Positions 1 through 11,922 of a stretch of DNA of 64,000 nucleotides are shown one piece after another (position 1 is the first letter of the stretch; each line of letters starts with the position of its first letter). Below the pieces are notes generated by a model. The model did not search any database. It saw nothing but the letters and a program-made list of their open reading frames with translations, and was not told the DNA's origin. The DNA comes from Daphnia carinata (Eukaryota > Arthropoda > Branchiopoda > Diplostraca > Daphniidae): assembly GCF_022539665.2 (NCBI RefSeq), contig NC_081334.1, forward strand, positions 4,216,001-4,280,000, read 5' to 3'. A program made the translations under genes and the position numbers.

Positions 1-1898
1 ACGAAATTGATTTCTTTGCTTTTGTCGGTTGGTTGTCGTAATCGCGGTTAGATTAGCATATTTTTGCTTTTCATATTGAAATCCAATCTGACGGACTCGA
101 CTGTCCCCTCCCCCCCCTCCGCTTTTTTTTTTGGGGGGGGGGGGGTACTCATTCGCTACATCACAAGGCCCATGACAATTGGCGAAAGGAAGAAAAGATT
201 TGCTTCTTTTGTCCGTGTGCGCAGTAAGGCTTATGGCGTCTGATGTACGAGAGCGAGTCGAAATGAGAAACAGATCTACAATACAGACAAGAAAGAAAAC
301 AAGGCATTGAGGATTTCGCTGACTTGGCCAACCCATTTCCCCCAAAAAGAAAAGCAAAAACAAACAAAAGAAACAAGATAGGAGAAGCAAAAAAAAAAAA
401 AAAAAACTAAATAAATAACAAAAAATTGTCATTATTTTTGCAAATCTGATATGGTTGATGTACTACATTTCTTTCGATTAGTTCTAATAAGAGCCGCATC
501 ATATCTCAAAAGCCGCAGTCTGGAAAACATGAGCGCTGGTACGGACGTGATTCGATCCATCATTCAAAAATGCGCGCCAAATTCGAACGCAATCATCTCC
601 GTTATACCCCACAAAGTTTTCAGCTAAATGATTCTTACACAATGTACCAACGGGGATAATGCATTGCTCTCCTTATCGAATTAAAAAAAAAAAAAAAAAA
701 AAAAGATCTTATCCAATATATAGCGCAGACAAAAGACACACCCCCTATCCCTCCTGCGACCGGAAGAGGGCGATAAAAAGAAAAACAACAAAAAAAGATG
801 TACACACACACACACGCACAAAACCGTAGGCGAGTAAACAAAAGTTTTTACGACACGAGAAGAAAGAGGGGGGGAACGGTCAGCACCGGGACACGAAGGA
901 GGATCAATCACGTGACCGCAGTATCTCCTGGCACGAATCAGACAGAGAGAGAGAGAGATAAGGGGGACGAGAAGGAGGTCATGCGGAAAGGACGACACTA
1001 TTTCTTTGACAATATTTTTCTTTTCTTTTTACCGTAAAAAAAAAAAAAGAGCCGCACAGCTGGACAAGAAGAAAAAAAAATATATATAATAAATCTTGAA
1101 AAGAGAAAAAAAAAAATATATAACTTTGAGGTCTATTTTATAGATATAAAGATTGGATTTATCGTCGAGTAATTGCTGGAGCAGCTCGCACATCAACTCT
1201 GCATCTCTCTTTCTTTTCTTTTTGGCTTTCGTCTAGATTGGACAACAAAAACAGAAACTGGATAAGCGACTTCTTTTCATGTCCAGCGTCATGTCCAATC
1301 GTCTTCACGTAATAAGAAGGGACAGCCCGAAAATCAAAACAAAGTTAGTTGAACTACGCGATTACATGGCGACACAAATCGTTTCTGCATTTATCGCATT
1401 CGCTTTGCGGATAAGCGCGACAACAACAACAACAACAACAACAACGACACGAAAAAATCAATGGCAGAAAAATGCTGCGACGCGCGGAATTTCGAGTGAA
1501 TATTTCGTTAGTTATATGGAGCTCGCGTACAACAGACGTCATTGATCGTTCTAAAGATGCGTCGGCAAGGAATTTGCATTGCTGAACATTAGCATACGGC
1601 AAGACGGCGAGTGCGCCAATACGCGTCACGCTAGATGACGGCATTCACTCATGTGCAATGTTGATATCCAGCCATGCGATTAACGTTTTCGCTGTGTTTG
1701 TAGTACGTCTCTCCCAACTATAGATTTTGCATACCTAACGAGACGTTGGGCTCTGTAATCTAACGCTTGGTTGCTAAACTGACCAGCAGATGTCTCCGTT
1801 TGTCAGGGCGCCAAATTCAAAAGTGAAATGGGGCAAAGGAAGTGAGGGTGTCGGCCGCACGTCAAAATGCCTTGAAAATCAACAAATCAAATCATGTT
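1..1898. other. Intergenic, low complexity; no gene seen
   Basis: No frame here combines a plausible start, coding character and splice sites. The stretch holds G/T and A homopolymers (around 109-145, 389-406 and 680-703), a short CA run near 802-816, a GA run near 950 and an ACA trinucleotide run near 1421-1444 whose frames read as poly-Thr or poly-Cys on either strand. The A/T-tract texture matches the rest of the intergenic DNA in the window. Confidence 0.6.
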
Positions 1899-1904
1899 TT
1901 TATT
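1899..1904 (-). terminator. Polyadenylation signal of the 1958-2299 gene
   Basis: TTTATT on the plus strand, that is AATAAA on the minus strand, lies 54 bases beyond the TAA stop of the PAN-domain gene, a normal distance for a short 3' UTR. Confidence 0.6.
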
Positions 1905-1957
1905 AAACCCCCGACATTCAAGAAATAATTAACAAATCAATTTGCGCAAGGCGTGCA

Positions 1958-2299
1958 TTAGCAATTGAAGTAACGGCACTTGACAAATCCGCAGACAGCG
2001 CCATCGAGTCGAGTTCGAAAATCAATGTCTTTGGTGTTCTTCATGTAACAGACGCCTTTGTTCCACGTAAAATGGATGCAATCCGCATTGGCCACGCACA
2101 CGCTTCCGCATTGCCCTAAGGTGGACGCCTCATTGTCCATATCGTTTCCGTGAAAATCGCAGTTGAGCCAATATTTCACTTGGCCGTCGGCGCTAGTGTA
2201 CATTACGTCATCGTCACGCAGCTGATTGAACGGGACACAAGCCACTCCCGCCATCAAAACGAAAAAGACACACCAGCAACGACCTATTTGCGTCTTCAT
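1958..2299 (-). CDS. Small secreted single PAN/apple-like domain protein (113 aa)
   Basis: The start is the ATG at 2299; the open frame runs a few codons further upstream but without another ATG. Residues 1 to about 20 form a signal peptide (Lys-Thr then a hydrophobic run ending near VACVPF). The rest is one cysteine-rich domain with the order CDFHGND, LGQCG, CVANADC, HFTW, CYMKN, AVCGF. The same order occurs in the three N-terminal units of the peroxidase at 7130-11213 and in the gene at 15470-15799. The pattern resembles PAN/apple domains, which bind proteins or carbohydrate outside the cell. No catalytic domain is present. The gene is intronless in its coding part, and AATAAA follows 54 bases after the stop. 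What it binds cannot be read from the sequence; the paralogy is clear, the PAN label is by pattern. Confidence 0.75.
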   Translation of the reverse strand: MKTQIGRCWCVFFVLMAGVACVPFNQLRDDDVMYTSADGQVKYWLNCDFHGNDMDNEASTLGQCGSVCVANADCIHFTWNKGVCYMKNTKDIDFRTRLDGAVCGFVKCRYFNC

Positions 2300-3244
2300 C
2301 GCATTCAAATGTTAAATCTAACGCGAAAAGTAATGAATAAAATTTGTCTTTTTCTGCTGAAATATTTAAACGACAAATATTAAAAATTACTTGGATAAAA
2401 TCGATGCGATAAGGAGGAGAAGCAAACGAAGGCAAAGATAAGCGAAGGTAGTTCAGCAAAGACTGTGCCCTTTTAAAGATAGCGTCGTGTTATTTAGAAA
2501 AGGAGGACATGCTTAACTTCTACAATTTTCAACGCAGAAATTTCGATCAGTCGGTCAGAATTGTACGACAAGTTTCTTTTTCACCCACATACTATATTAA
2601 GTAGCAATCTGACATGTTTTTTTTTTTTTAAATACCATAATGGATCAACTTAGAGAAAGAAACGGGTTGAATAGCCCATCGCATGTTAAATTCAATTCTT
2701 CAATTCCTCAAACAAGTTTGTGAGTTTAGTAGCGATAAGCTGTCAAACATGTTGTACTGTTATCATTTCTTTTTAAAAAATTCAAATAACAAAAAAATAA
2801 AACTTGTTTTCAGTGACCAATGCGAAAGGATCTTTCTGTGAATTTAAACGTGTCGTACAACTTTTCCTGAACGAAACGACAAGGTTGTTGTTTTTTGTTT
2901 TTTTAATTTTTACTGGGATCAAATTAAGAATGTACACTCGAACGAAACGGAATTAGAATCGTGAAATACTATAGGTGACTGCTGATCACGCAGTAACTGC
3001 CCAAAAAAAACAAGAGTTTTTCAAGGGCGCAAATTTAATGATCTAAATCATTACGGAAACATCACGCGATTTTTGTCCTCACTTTCAGGAAGTGCCAAAT
3101 GTCAGTTCTAGTTTCAGTTAGTCGGGGAGTGGGGAAAAAAAAGAAGTTGTTCAATCATCACGCAAGGGCATTTCGAAATCAATGTTCATTGCCAAACGTT
3201 TAACGACGTTTGACGAGTGCGCACAATTTCCTGAATCGGCCCAA
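2300..3244. other. Intergenic between divergent PAN and acidic-protein genes
   Basis: No coding exon recognised. It holds the upstream regions of two divergent genes: the minus-strand PAN gene on the left, with an AT-rich TATA-like stretch near 2360-2370, and the plus-strand acidic-protein gene on the right. Short T and A runs are present. Confidence 0.5.
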
Positions 3245-3251
3245 TATAAAA
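3245..3251 (+). promoter_or_regulatory. TATA box of the 3364-3756 gene
   Basis: TATAAAA stands about 25-30 bases before a likely start of transcription near 3275 and 113 bases before the ATG. It is one of the clearest core promoters in the window. Confidence 0.6.
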
Positions 3252-3363
3252 GCAAAGCCACTTCACGACTGTTGTTTAGACCCATTCCCGACGACGTCAA
3301 CGTAACAATTCGATTCGAGTTTTAAATTAAAGAAAGAAAAAGAAAAGGACGGCCACATTTGAA

Positions 3364-3756
3364 ATGGTTGAATGGACAACGTTAATAACCATCGTTGATT
3401 CGGCAGAAAATTGTTACGTTGTTCCCCCTCCTGCGAAAGACGGACAATCAAAGCAACTGGAAAGAGTGGAAACTCAATCAACTGGAGAACAATCAGCCGT
3501 GGAAAAGTTAAGTGACGACGTCGAGTCCGACGCAGAATTCGAAGCCAGTGCGGACGGGTACGAGGCCGGAACGGAGTCCGAAACGGATTCGGACGCGGAA
3601 TCGAGTGGTAGTCAACCCAAACGAAGGCGAATGCAACGTTCGGCCGGATTACTAGAGCGGATATGGTACTCGATGACGGGCTACGTCATGGCAAAAAGCA
3701 TGCCATCGGAATTGGATGCCAAATCGCAAAACGAGCTTGGGAGAAACGAAAACTAA
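3364..3756 (+). CDS. Acidic intronless protein (130 aa), short relative of the 11923-13401 protein
   Basis: The frame opens at an ATG in good context (purine at -3, G at +4) 113 bases after a TATA box and has no intron. The middle is strongly acidic (Glu/Asp/Ser-rich, about residues 45-80), followed by a basic patch QPKRRRMQR and a hydrophobic/amphipathic helix GLLERIWYSM near residues 95-110. The pieces DGYEAGTESETDSD and GLLERI...MAK line up with DGYEVEVGTDSGE and GLIEGI...MAK in the 492-aa protein at 11923-13401, so the two form a family. This copy lacks the MIF4G-like part and the N-terminal membrane segment. An A tract starts 12 bases after the stop. Function unknown; the basic patch could be a nuclear signal (inference). 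Confidence 0.6.
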   Translation: MVEWTTLITIVDSAENCYVVPPPAKDGQSKQLERVETQSTGEQSAVEKLSDDVESDAEFEASADGYEAGTESETDSDAESSGSQPKRRRMQRSAGLLERIWYSMTGYVMAKSMPSELDAKSQNELGRNEN

Positions 3757-3944
3757 CCTTCAATGTTGAAAAAAAAAAAAAAAAAAACGTGTAGGATGTA
3801 TCCCTGTGCAGAACAATTATTTATGCAGGCATTGAATGCTTTTTTTTTTTTGTGGACGCAGTGAAAATGGATTGAAATTGATAAATGTAGTTCAAAGTTG
3901 CTAGTTTTTTTTTTTTGTTCCAACTGATCTGACTAACCTTCAAT
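3752..3944. repeat. 13-bp direct repeat around an A-tract/T-tract segment
   Basis: ACTAACCTTCAAT occurs at 3752-3764, overlapping the stop codon of the acidic gene, and again exactly at 3932-3944. The 167 bases between them start with an A tract (about 3769-3787) and contain two T tracts. This could be a target-site duplication around a small insertion or a local slippage duplication; no coding content was seen. Confidence 0.45.
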
Positions 3945-6432
3945 TTGTGATAAAAACAAATGAAACTTTAATGGATATTACACAATCATTAAAAAACATG
4001 AACCAGTTCAATCCAAATTTTAATGTTCTCCTATTTGGGGCAAATGACTTTCTAACTATAGTAAAAAGAAAAGTGGAAATTCAACCAGTTCAGATTTAGC
4101 CCATGGAAGATAATCGTGTTGAACAACACCTTGTAAATATAACTCTGCCATGTCATGTAAGCTTTTACCGAGACAACAAGATAAAAATCGATTGTGCCAG
4201 CATTTTCTCTTCCCTAAACACACATCAACAATCCACCGAAAACAAAAGAAAAAAGAAGAAAAACTTTTTCTTGCTAGTCACATGATCTTTTCACAGACTC
4301 ACGTGAACTAGACGCCCTCATTGTTAGCCCTATTTTTTTTTACACTGCAAATGTTTTCCTCGAACCAAAAGTTTCGTACAAGATTAGTCCATACGCAGAA
4401 AAACGTTGCCTGGATTTTTCTTTCAGACCCTTCCCCTTTCCATCAGACTCATCCTACCGATTCGAATTTCACAGCATGAAATTGAACCACAAAAGAAACT
4501 CTAGACTACGCAATTCTTTTTTCAAAAAGTACACGACTTTAAGTACAAAGTTCTCGTAAACGTTCAACATCGATACGTGGAGACGCGACAAACTGTTTAG
4601 CAAGGCGTACAACTTGGCAAAACCTCGTGGAATCGTCCATTAGACGGTAACTCGTGTTAGAAACTGAAGTTTGTGATCGAACTGTGTTCGTATGAGACAA
4701 GAACGCAATAAATCTACAAGTTTTCACTGTGGGGATCTTCACTAACTTTCTCTATGACACTATCAGTACACAAAAATAATGGGTCTTAATGTTCGTGGTG
4801 TGTTAACTTTGCCTACCTTTTAGGGCTGTGTCCTTCACGAACAGTTAGTTGACTTCAAAATGGATGAAGGCGGCTGTCCCAGAAAGATGTTGATACAAAC
4901 GTAGATCTCCATGCTCCATATTCAAGAAAAAAAAGGAGCAGCAATGTTAAAAGGTATGAGACAGATTTCTTCAAAATGTGTTTCGTGGGAACCGCCATAT
5001 TGGTTGCCTCAGCTCAAACTTGTACGACACATTCTTTAGCCGTTCGAACTTGCTTGCCACGTTGTCGGCTTCTAGATCACCCGATTCCCGCCCACAATCC
5101 TGATGCAGCGCTGACATCTAGTGGAGAAAAGTACAAACTTAGCCAGGATTATTTTTTTCTTTCTTCTTTTGACCATTCGTGATATTCAGCACGTGGTTGG
5201 CAGTTGGCCAAGAGAACTTTCAAGCGAAAAAATTGCATTACGTAGCAAAAACAGCCTTATGGTATCGAATGGTTTCTTAGAATTTTTGCCAGAGAAGTCT
5301 TTGGTGCTTGGCTATATGCCAAGTTATTGAATTTTATGTTCAACCGCAAGCAGCTTAAGTATTAACAACGGCATAGTAAGTACTGTACGTTACTTACGTA
5401 GTTTAAAGAATATGGCGGCAGTTGTGCACTTCTTTTTGTCCAACAATGAATTTTTAACCTTTCCATTTCAAGCTCTACTCTGCGAGGATTTAAAGCATGG
5501 CAAGCTAAAGGTACTAGCGTGAACGCTTGAAGGACAACTTTCAAGCATAGGTAATAAGGCATTGCACAGTCATTTTAGTTTATTGACCATAGTTGCTCTT
5601 CGTACCAAGTGAGAGAGTTACAGGGCCTTCTTCGTTTATATCCCCAGTGTCTAATGTATTGTTGGACTTGCTTGATTCATGGGAGTAATCCAATTACATT
5701 GATGGGCAAATTTTAATGCCACATTTGCATCTGGAGAAGTTTCATATTAGAAACAAGAAAGGGGTTACCAACTTTTGTCTCAAACGAAAGTAGTTGTTTG
5801 CACAGAGGCTGGAGCAGCAACTGACAAATGAAAATCTCCTTCACTTGGTGTGAACCTACAACTTAGGCGGTTACAAATTGACCAACTGGCACGACCCCTA
5901 TCGCCTCGGCTGAATCTGCTGGATACCCGAGGCTCGGTTTTGGGCGTTACGACACTTTGGTTGGTGTGTTTCTCTTTGAGAGACAAGGTAACTTATGTTT
6001 TACAGACCTAGGGATACTTTTTTCCCCCTAAACTTTGTTCATCTAAAGCATGACTTCAAACTCAGATTGTGGTAACACTCCTAGCAATGCCTTTAGCACA
6101 AGATCCAATTTACTCTTGAAACTTTTCAACTGCTATTTGTAGGATGGTTAATCATGTTAGCCACTTTTGAATTAGGTCATTATCAATGGTAATTTACGTC
6201 TGGTTGCAATATGATCAGCGTTTCAACCTCAAGAGGTATAACGTTCCAAAGACATGAGGACATCCATGCTGCTTTCAGTGCTCTGGTGTTAAAATTTAAT
6301 TTCTAATTTTCGTGGCTTTATCAAATTTTGCATCTTCTTTTACTATTGTAGACACCACTGATAATCGACTGACATGATTTGAATTCGCAGGTATCTTCGT
6401 TGGCAGGTAGTTGGAAATTTCTTGTGTGTAAG
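3945..6432. other. Intergenic; no convincing gene
   Basis: Six-frame reading shows only short frames without splice-supported continuation on either strand. A/T runs are common. I see no transposon protein, RNA gene or tandem repeat of note. Confidence 0.5.
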
Positions 6433-6747
6433 ATGTGGCGGATGATATTCTCTATGCTAACCAGCAAAAACACAGCGTAAGTTTTCAGAAGTTTAATATT
6501 AGCTTAGTCAGTTCTTCATGAATTTTTCGTTTCAGTGTCAACATTAACTACGTTAACGCACGCGTACACACAACCAAACGAACTCGTAGTCTTCCGAAGT
6601 TTCATTCTCCGCGCCGTAGGAAGGGAGCTCATGCGTTTCCCGGTAAGTCCCATGTTTAGTTATACGAAAATCCTAATTTCGTTTGAGTTGTGTATGCTTT
6701 CAAGCAACATAGGGATGGGTATTGACGTCGTTGAGGAAGTGAAATGA
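6433..6747 (+). CDS. Candidate three-exon small gene (61 aa)
   Basis: Exons 6433-6476, 6536-6642 and 6713-6747 are joined by two introns with GTAAGT donors and AG acceptors. The joined frame is open from ATG to TGA, 62 codons including the stop. The product is basic, with Arg/Lys clusters around residues 27-45, and has no recognisable domain. It starts with a short hydrophobic stretch (MWRMIFSML) too short for a sure signal peptide. The two donor/acceptor pairs in phase argue for a real transcript. A different upstream exon using another frame of the middle exon is possible, and so is a non-coding RNA with a chance ORF. Confidence 0.33.
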
Positions 6748-7129
6748 GAATCGGCATAGGGCATACAGGGATGAGAAATCGGACGGGGGCGGTATTAGAC
6801 ACAGGGAAATGTGGCATTGGGTTTCTAATTTAATGTTGAAACGGGAAGCCGTTGCTTTGTTGGCAGACTACTGCAGACAGATTTTATTCAACAGAAATAC
6901 TTAAATAGCTTTCGAAATTGCCGTCGTGTATTAGATGGATACTAAAGATACTACATTGAAAAGGGATTCTGCATTATTTCAGTTTTGCAGCTTAGGATCT
7001 TCTTTTAAGCTTCTTGCCATGGGTGGAGATTAACCCGAAGTATAGAAGATGACTCGCAATCGACGATAGGATTTCTGTAATATAGATTTACAAATTAATG
7101 AATTGGATTACAACTAATTGCTTCAACAC
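6748..7129. other. Short gap downstream of the peroxidase gene
   Basis: Contains the 3' flank of the minus-strand peroxidase and of the candidate small gene. No clear AATAAA on the minus strand right after the stop; nothing else seen. Confidence 0.4.
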
Positions 7130-10100
7130 TTACACGACAGCCTTGGATTTGAAGATCAATGGTTGGATAGACCGGACATTGCTGTTGTCACAGACGAGAC
7201 GAGCAAAACTCGTTCGCCGGATCTCATTTAATTGTTCTATGAATGAAAGAAATTTGTGATTGGATCTCCCATGCAATGTTAAATTTAAATAATACCTTCA
7301 GTAAATGAACCAGATTGACCAGAAAGATCGTAGAAGTAGCGATCACCCCGTTTTAGCCTTAAAAACTGCTCAGCAATCAGACATTGAAATGTAGGACCTA
7401 CCACAGCACCATTGGCCAATCGTTCCGAAATACTTCCGATAAACAGATCTATATCATCCATCGACTCGTACAAGCTCTCGAAGCGATCAACGATCTGTAA
7501 AATTCCGTAAAATAACTGTTAGCGTCTTCATTTTCCACCAACTTTGTACGAATGAACCGGAGAGGGAATTAGATCACGAAGATCGTTAAAATCGTTCGCT
7601 GTACTTAGGCCACATATGGATCGATAGGCATTGTAACCAGGTAGACCTGTACAAAATAACCAAATCTATTTTTACAACATAGATTCAATTATTTCATTAA
7701 ATGAAAATGTACCGTGATCGCGACCGCGTTGAATGTTTAAAGAAACCAAGTCTAAACCGAAACCTTTGCCTTCCTCTTCAAACAAATGATTGGTGAGCTG
7801 CGCATGAAGAACCATGCGTTTGTCATTAATCGTAATGAAGAGACATTGTCACAATTAATATACCTCTTGGCTGAAATAGTTTTCAGGTTTTTGACCTGGT
7901 TGAGTAGCCAATCCGATAAGAAACTTGTCGAGATTTCCGGGCGTGTAAATCTCTTGCGTTTTGAAAAAATGTTGACGTAACAAAATGTCTCTTTCCTTTG
8001 TTCCCCTTGCGTTCGTCAAACTGTATTTAGAAGATCTCGTTCATCAAATAATTCACCTTTATATTTGAATGACTAAGAACCTACTGGTGCCGTCCTTGGA
8101 TAAGAGTGTGACCGAATCGGAAAGCAGCTCCAGCAAATTCGTTAAAAATGGTAGGATTCAAATTGGAATCGTAATCTTGGCTAAAACCTCGCTGTAATGG
8201 CAATAAACCCAACTGTTGCATTTTCTCTCTTCCGATAATAATAGGTAGCCATTCGTTGTAGGTGATGTGCTGCATCTGCGCAGTCAAAATCCGCCTTGCT
8301 TCCTGATAGAGACGCTCGTCATCCCAATGCGAATTGAGACGGGCAAGTTCTTCTGCCAGCCGGTTGTGTTCCCGTAAAAAGACTATGTGCGTGACAGCTA
8401 AATTGGGATGTTCGTTCACTCGAGGTGTGTCGCCTGTTTGAAGTTTTATAAAAAATAATAATAATTCTGGAACATGTACCTTTAACAGGCAAGTTACCTG
8501 CTTTAAAGCACTTGACTTCAGCAGGTGGATCAATTCCGGAAACCCGCTTGGATAACGCACAGGACACTTTGGATGCCTCATCGGCTGGGAGTAAATCTAA
8601 ATCACTCCGATGAGTCGCCTTTAGTTTGCCTTCTTGAAAGGTACGCAATTCGCTGGCTAATTTATCATCAGATCCGTATACATTCGATTGATCTAAGTAG
8701 TGGGTGAACTGGTTCATCTACGACATTAATTGATTAATAAGGGAAAACGTAGAGTTGAATGAAATGATGAATGGAGGGTAACACAACTGGGAGAGGATTA
8801 GAAACTTACCTGCTCGACACAACCTAAACTGCAATCAGGTCTGCGTCCTGGAGCTGATCGAACCAAGGGCATGCAACGTTGGCCAAACCTGGAGAAAAAG
8901 GCATCGTTTCGCGGGATCTCAATGGGAAAACATTCGGGGTGGACGAGATTCTTGTCAATGAATCCTCCGTTTGGCATGCAACATGGGATTGTACTGGAAT
9001 TAGCTTTTTGTAGATGTAAAACAATAATTGAATTAAGTGAAAGCAACTGAAAACACTTGTGAATTGTACCCATTCTGAATTCGGGAGTTCTTGTAAAGTC
9101 GTGATCGAGGAACTGACCGTATTGCATAACCCAAGTCGTGTCTGTCTCGCTGGGGGCATCCACATCGCGGGTTACAGTGGTAGAAATCAAACGTGCACTG
9201 AAAATTCGTACAAACCACGTAACGTATTAATAGAGCAATAATGAAATGAAAGCTTGTGTTTACCTGGGAAGTTCACGGCCACTTTTGGCACGTCGTGGAA
9301 CACGGACACCTAATGAAATTGTGATTAAATCTGAGTAAAATGTTTACTTACTATTCGACCTTTTCAGGCAAACGTACCATCAGCATAAGCGGAGGGGATA
9401 ACTCGCTGGAATGGAGTGAGCGACTTGCCCCAGGATGAATGCTGGACATTATTGCACGAGCCATCCAGCGTCCGGTATCGAGAGTCGATTGTTGTTTGAT
9501 TACAAACAGCATCCGCGGGACACGTGTCAGATAACGTCGTGTCCTTCAGATAGAGTTGGTTCAATGCTTGCGCAACATTCTCAGGTTCAATATCAAATCT
9601 AATAATCATTTAAATTAAGAACTAATTAGTTTTACTGCTTTAGGGACCTGATAACCACAGGTAAAGACCTTTTGACAATATCACTGGCTGCGTAAGCTCC
9701 AAGAATTGCCTGTCGGCTGATTTGTTCAGATTCTGTAGTTGTGGCAAAAACAAGTGCGTGGAGAGCACGAGACGAACCAGGTAAAACCAGAATATTATTT
9801 TCATTGAGTCGTTTTTCTATTTCACTCATTGAAATCATCTGCGATCGACTGGCCTCAGCTGCTTGATTCATAGATGGTTTGTCGATGTTGTAAAAATTAC
9901 CGTACTTTTTACCGATTCTATCAGACAACGTTTGCAGATGTGCCGAGTAAACTATTGAAAATAAAGTACAAACAATGCAAATGTTGTTAATTGAATGTGA
10001 TAATTATCATACTGTTTGTAGGAAGGTCGGGACAACAAGCTCCAGGATTTCCATCCGATAGTTTACACGCTGCTCCTGGTGTACTTAGAACCAGGTCGTA

Positions 10101-11213
10101 CCAAACAGCACAGTCCTTGATTGGACGGCATTCTGATGGTAAATCGTCCACTCTGGGACATGTGACAAAGGAATCGTCAAAATTCCTATAAGGGACATAG
10201 CCACACATGCCGCTGTTGATGGGCGTCCGGGGAGTCGATAAAGGAGCTTTCTTCATGTAGCAAAATCCGTCGTGAAGACGGAAATGATTACACTCGGGAT
10301 TAGCGATACAAAGGCTGCCACATTGTTCTCCGGTGCTTGCTATTCGCCCGATATCGTGGCCGAAGAAATCGCAATTCAAGAGCCACTTGACTCCATCCCC
10401 ACCAGAGTTCCAATGGTCTCGCCCTAAGAAAAAGGTCAGTTAATAGCAAAATGAAAGATGATTCATGTTTTCGTATGTCTTACTAGGATCGAATTTCCAG
10501 GGAATGTAACCGCAAACTCCGCCGTTGATTGCTGTGCGAATAGTTGTTATTGGTGCCGCTTTCATGTAACAATTTCCATCCACGTAACGGAAGTGAGTAC
10601 ATTCGCGCTTTGCGATGCAAATGTTGCCGCAGTCTTCTCCGGAACTTGCGATTTTATCAATGTCATTGCCGTTAAAATCGCAATTGAGTTGCCATTTGAC
10701 GTCACTGCCTCCAGTTTTCCAGTCGTTCCCTATCGGCAATACAGGTATTCGTAAAGAATATTATGTAATTAAATTCGTTGCAATTTTAATTAATTACCAA
10801 CAATTGACCTAAAGGGAAGAAATCCACACACTCCACCACTATGAGGTGTACGAGAAACCCCGAAGGATGGATTCTTTAAGTAACAGAATCCATCGTCGGA
10901 ATAATGAAAATGTGTACACCTTGGATTTGCAATGCAAAATCCACCGCATTGTTCACCAGTACTCGCCCATCGTCTGATGTCGTTACCAAGAAAATCGCAA
11001 TTGAATTGCCATTTGACTCCACCTTCTCCAGTGTTCCAGTCTTCCCCATCTTGTTCAATCGTTTCACTTTGCGTGGCATCCTGAGCGTTTACACGATCAC
11101 TCCAAATTAAAACACACAACATCCATATGAACTATTGAATTCATTCCGTAAGTTTATAATGTTTTCTGTAATTTAAGTTAGAATTAAACTGAAATTCTTA
11201 CTTTAGATTTCAT
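7130..11213 (-). CDS. Secreted haem peroxidase with three PAN-like units and a clip-like knot (1033 aa)
   Basis: Sixteen exons in transcript order: 11202-11213, 10798-11131, 10484-10729, 10013-10423, 9648-9951, 9378-9598, 9264-9309, 9070-9197, 8810-9003, 8498-8717, 8085-8433, 7864-8020, 7713-7797, 7558-7646, 7296-7494, 7130-7236; all phases match. The 12-base first exon (Met-Lys-Ser-Lys, GTAAGA donor) completes a signal peptide. PAN-like units fall at about residues 30-115, 116-197 and 198-280, each with CDF-GND/GHD-GEQCG/GEDCG-CIA-HF-CY and a closing CGF/CGY. A clip-like knot (C...C..DC...C...CC, about 288-330) precedes the peroxidase domain. That domain shows [10 protein letters not shown], the distal His in QFLDHDF, the Arg of FLREHNR, the proximal His in FRFGHTL and [10 protein letters not shown]. 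It belongs to the animal peroxidase (peroxinectin/chorion peroxidase) superfamily, which uses H2O2 in matrix cross-linking or defence. The N-terminal units probably target it to a surface (inference). Confidence 0.93.
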
Positions 11214-11922
11214 GGCGCTGGAGTTGCTGATCTTCAACCAGAGACGCCAGAAGAGGGTTACGCTTTAACTGCTGTTCAGGTAAGTATTTTTGGTCCTTCT
11301 TATAGTTTCATACGTAAAGGTTCGCATATTTCAAGGCCATAGCTATCGCGTAACGGTGAAAAACATACAATTTAAAATTGGAAAGTAAGGTATAGGCTAT
11401 TTTTTGGTGGGAAGGTCAAATTTTTGTGGGTTCATTGTCCTGATGTCAAGCCAGTCGACCAGAAGAAGAGTGAAAGTAGTTTACGGCCAAAGTTCATTGA
11501 CATTCACAACCTTCAGCAACATTTTTCTTGATGTTATCGGATAGAAATCTATTTCGTTTGAAGAAGGAAACAATTTACTGAAAATTATGTGGAACAAGCA
11601 GTTAGTGGATACAATCAGATGTCGCATTGGAATCCTACTTTGAAAATCCCATTTTATATCTTCACGATGGAAAATTTAAAGTTATTTGAATTGAATTTTG
11701 ACGGAAAAATGATGGTTATTTAATTAACCTAATATCAATTCAATAACAAATTAACTTAACCACGTTAAATCGTCGGAACTCGAAGAACTTGTAGTTGCAG
11801 CTGCACTGGGGAGACCTCAAATCAACTTAAGCGCGAGAAAACTGAACGGATTTTAACTCCATCAAACTTTGTATTGCAAATTTATTCAGCAATTCAATAA
11901 AGTCTCACTACTCGTCAGAAGA
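11214..11922. other. Divergent promoter region between peroxidase and MIF4G-like gene
   Basis: Separates the minus-strand peroxidase start from the plus-strand 11923 gene. It contains the peroxidase 5' leader. No clear TATA box for either gene. A plus-strand stretch at 11203-11279 looks like a small exon by splice signals but gives no convincing protein. Confidence 0.4.

Noticed and set aside
11203-11279. Plus-strand exon-like segment (TTTAG acceptor, CAG|GTAAGT donor)
   Set aside because: It overlaps the minus-strand first exon of the peroxidase and gives no convincing protein or partner exon.
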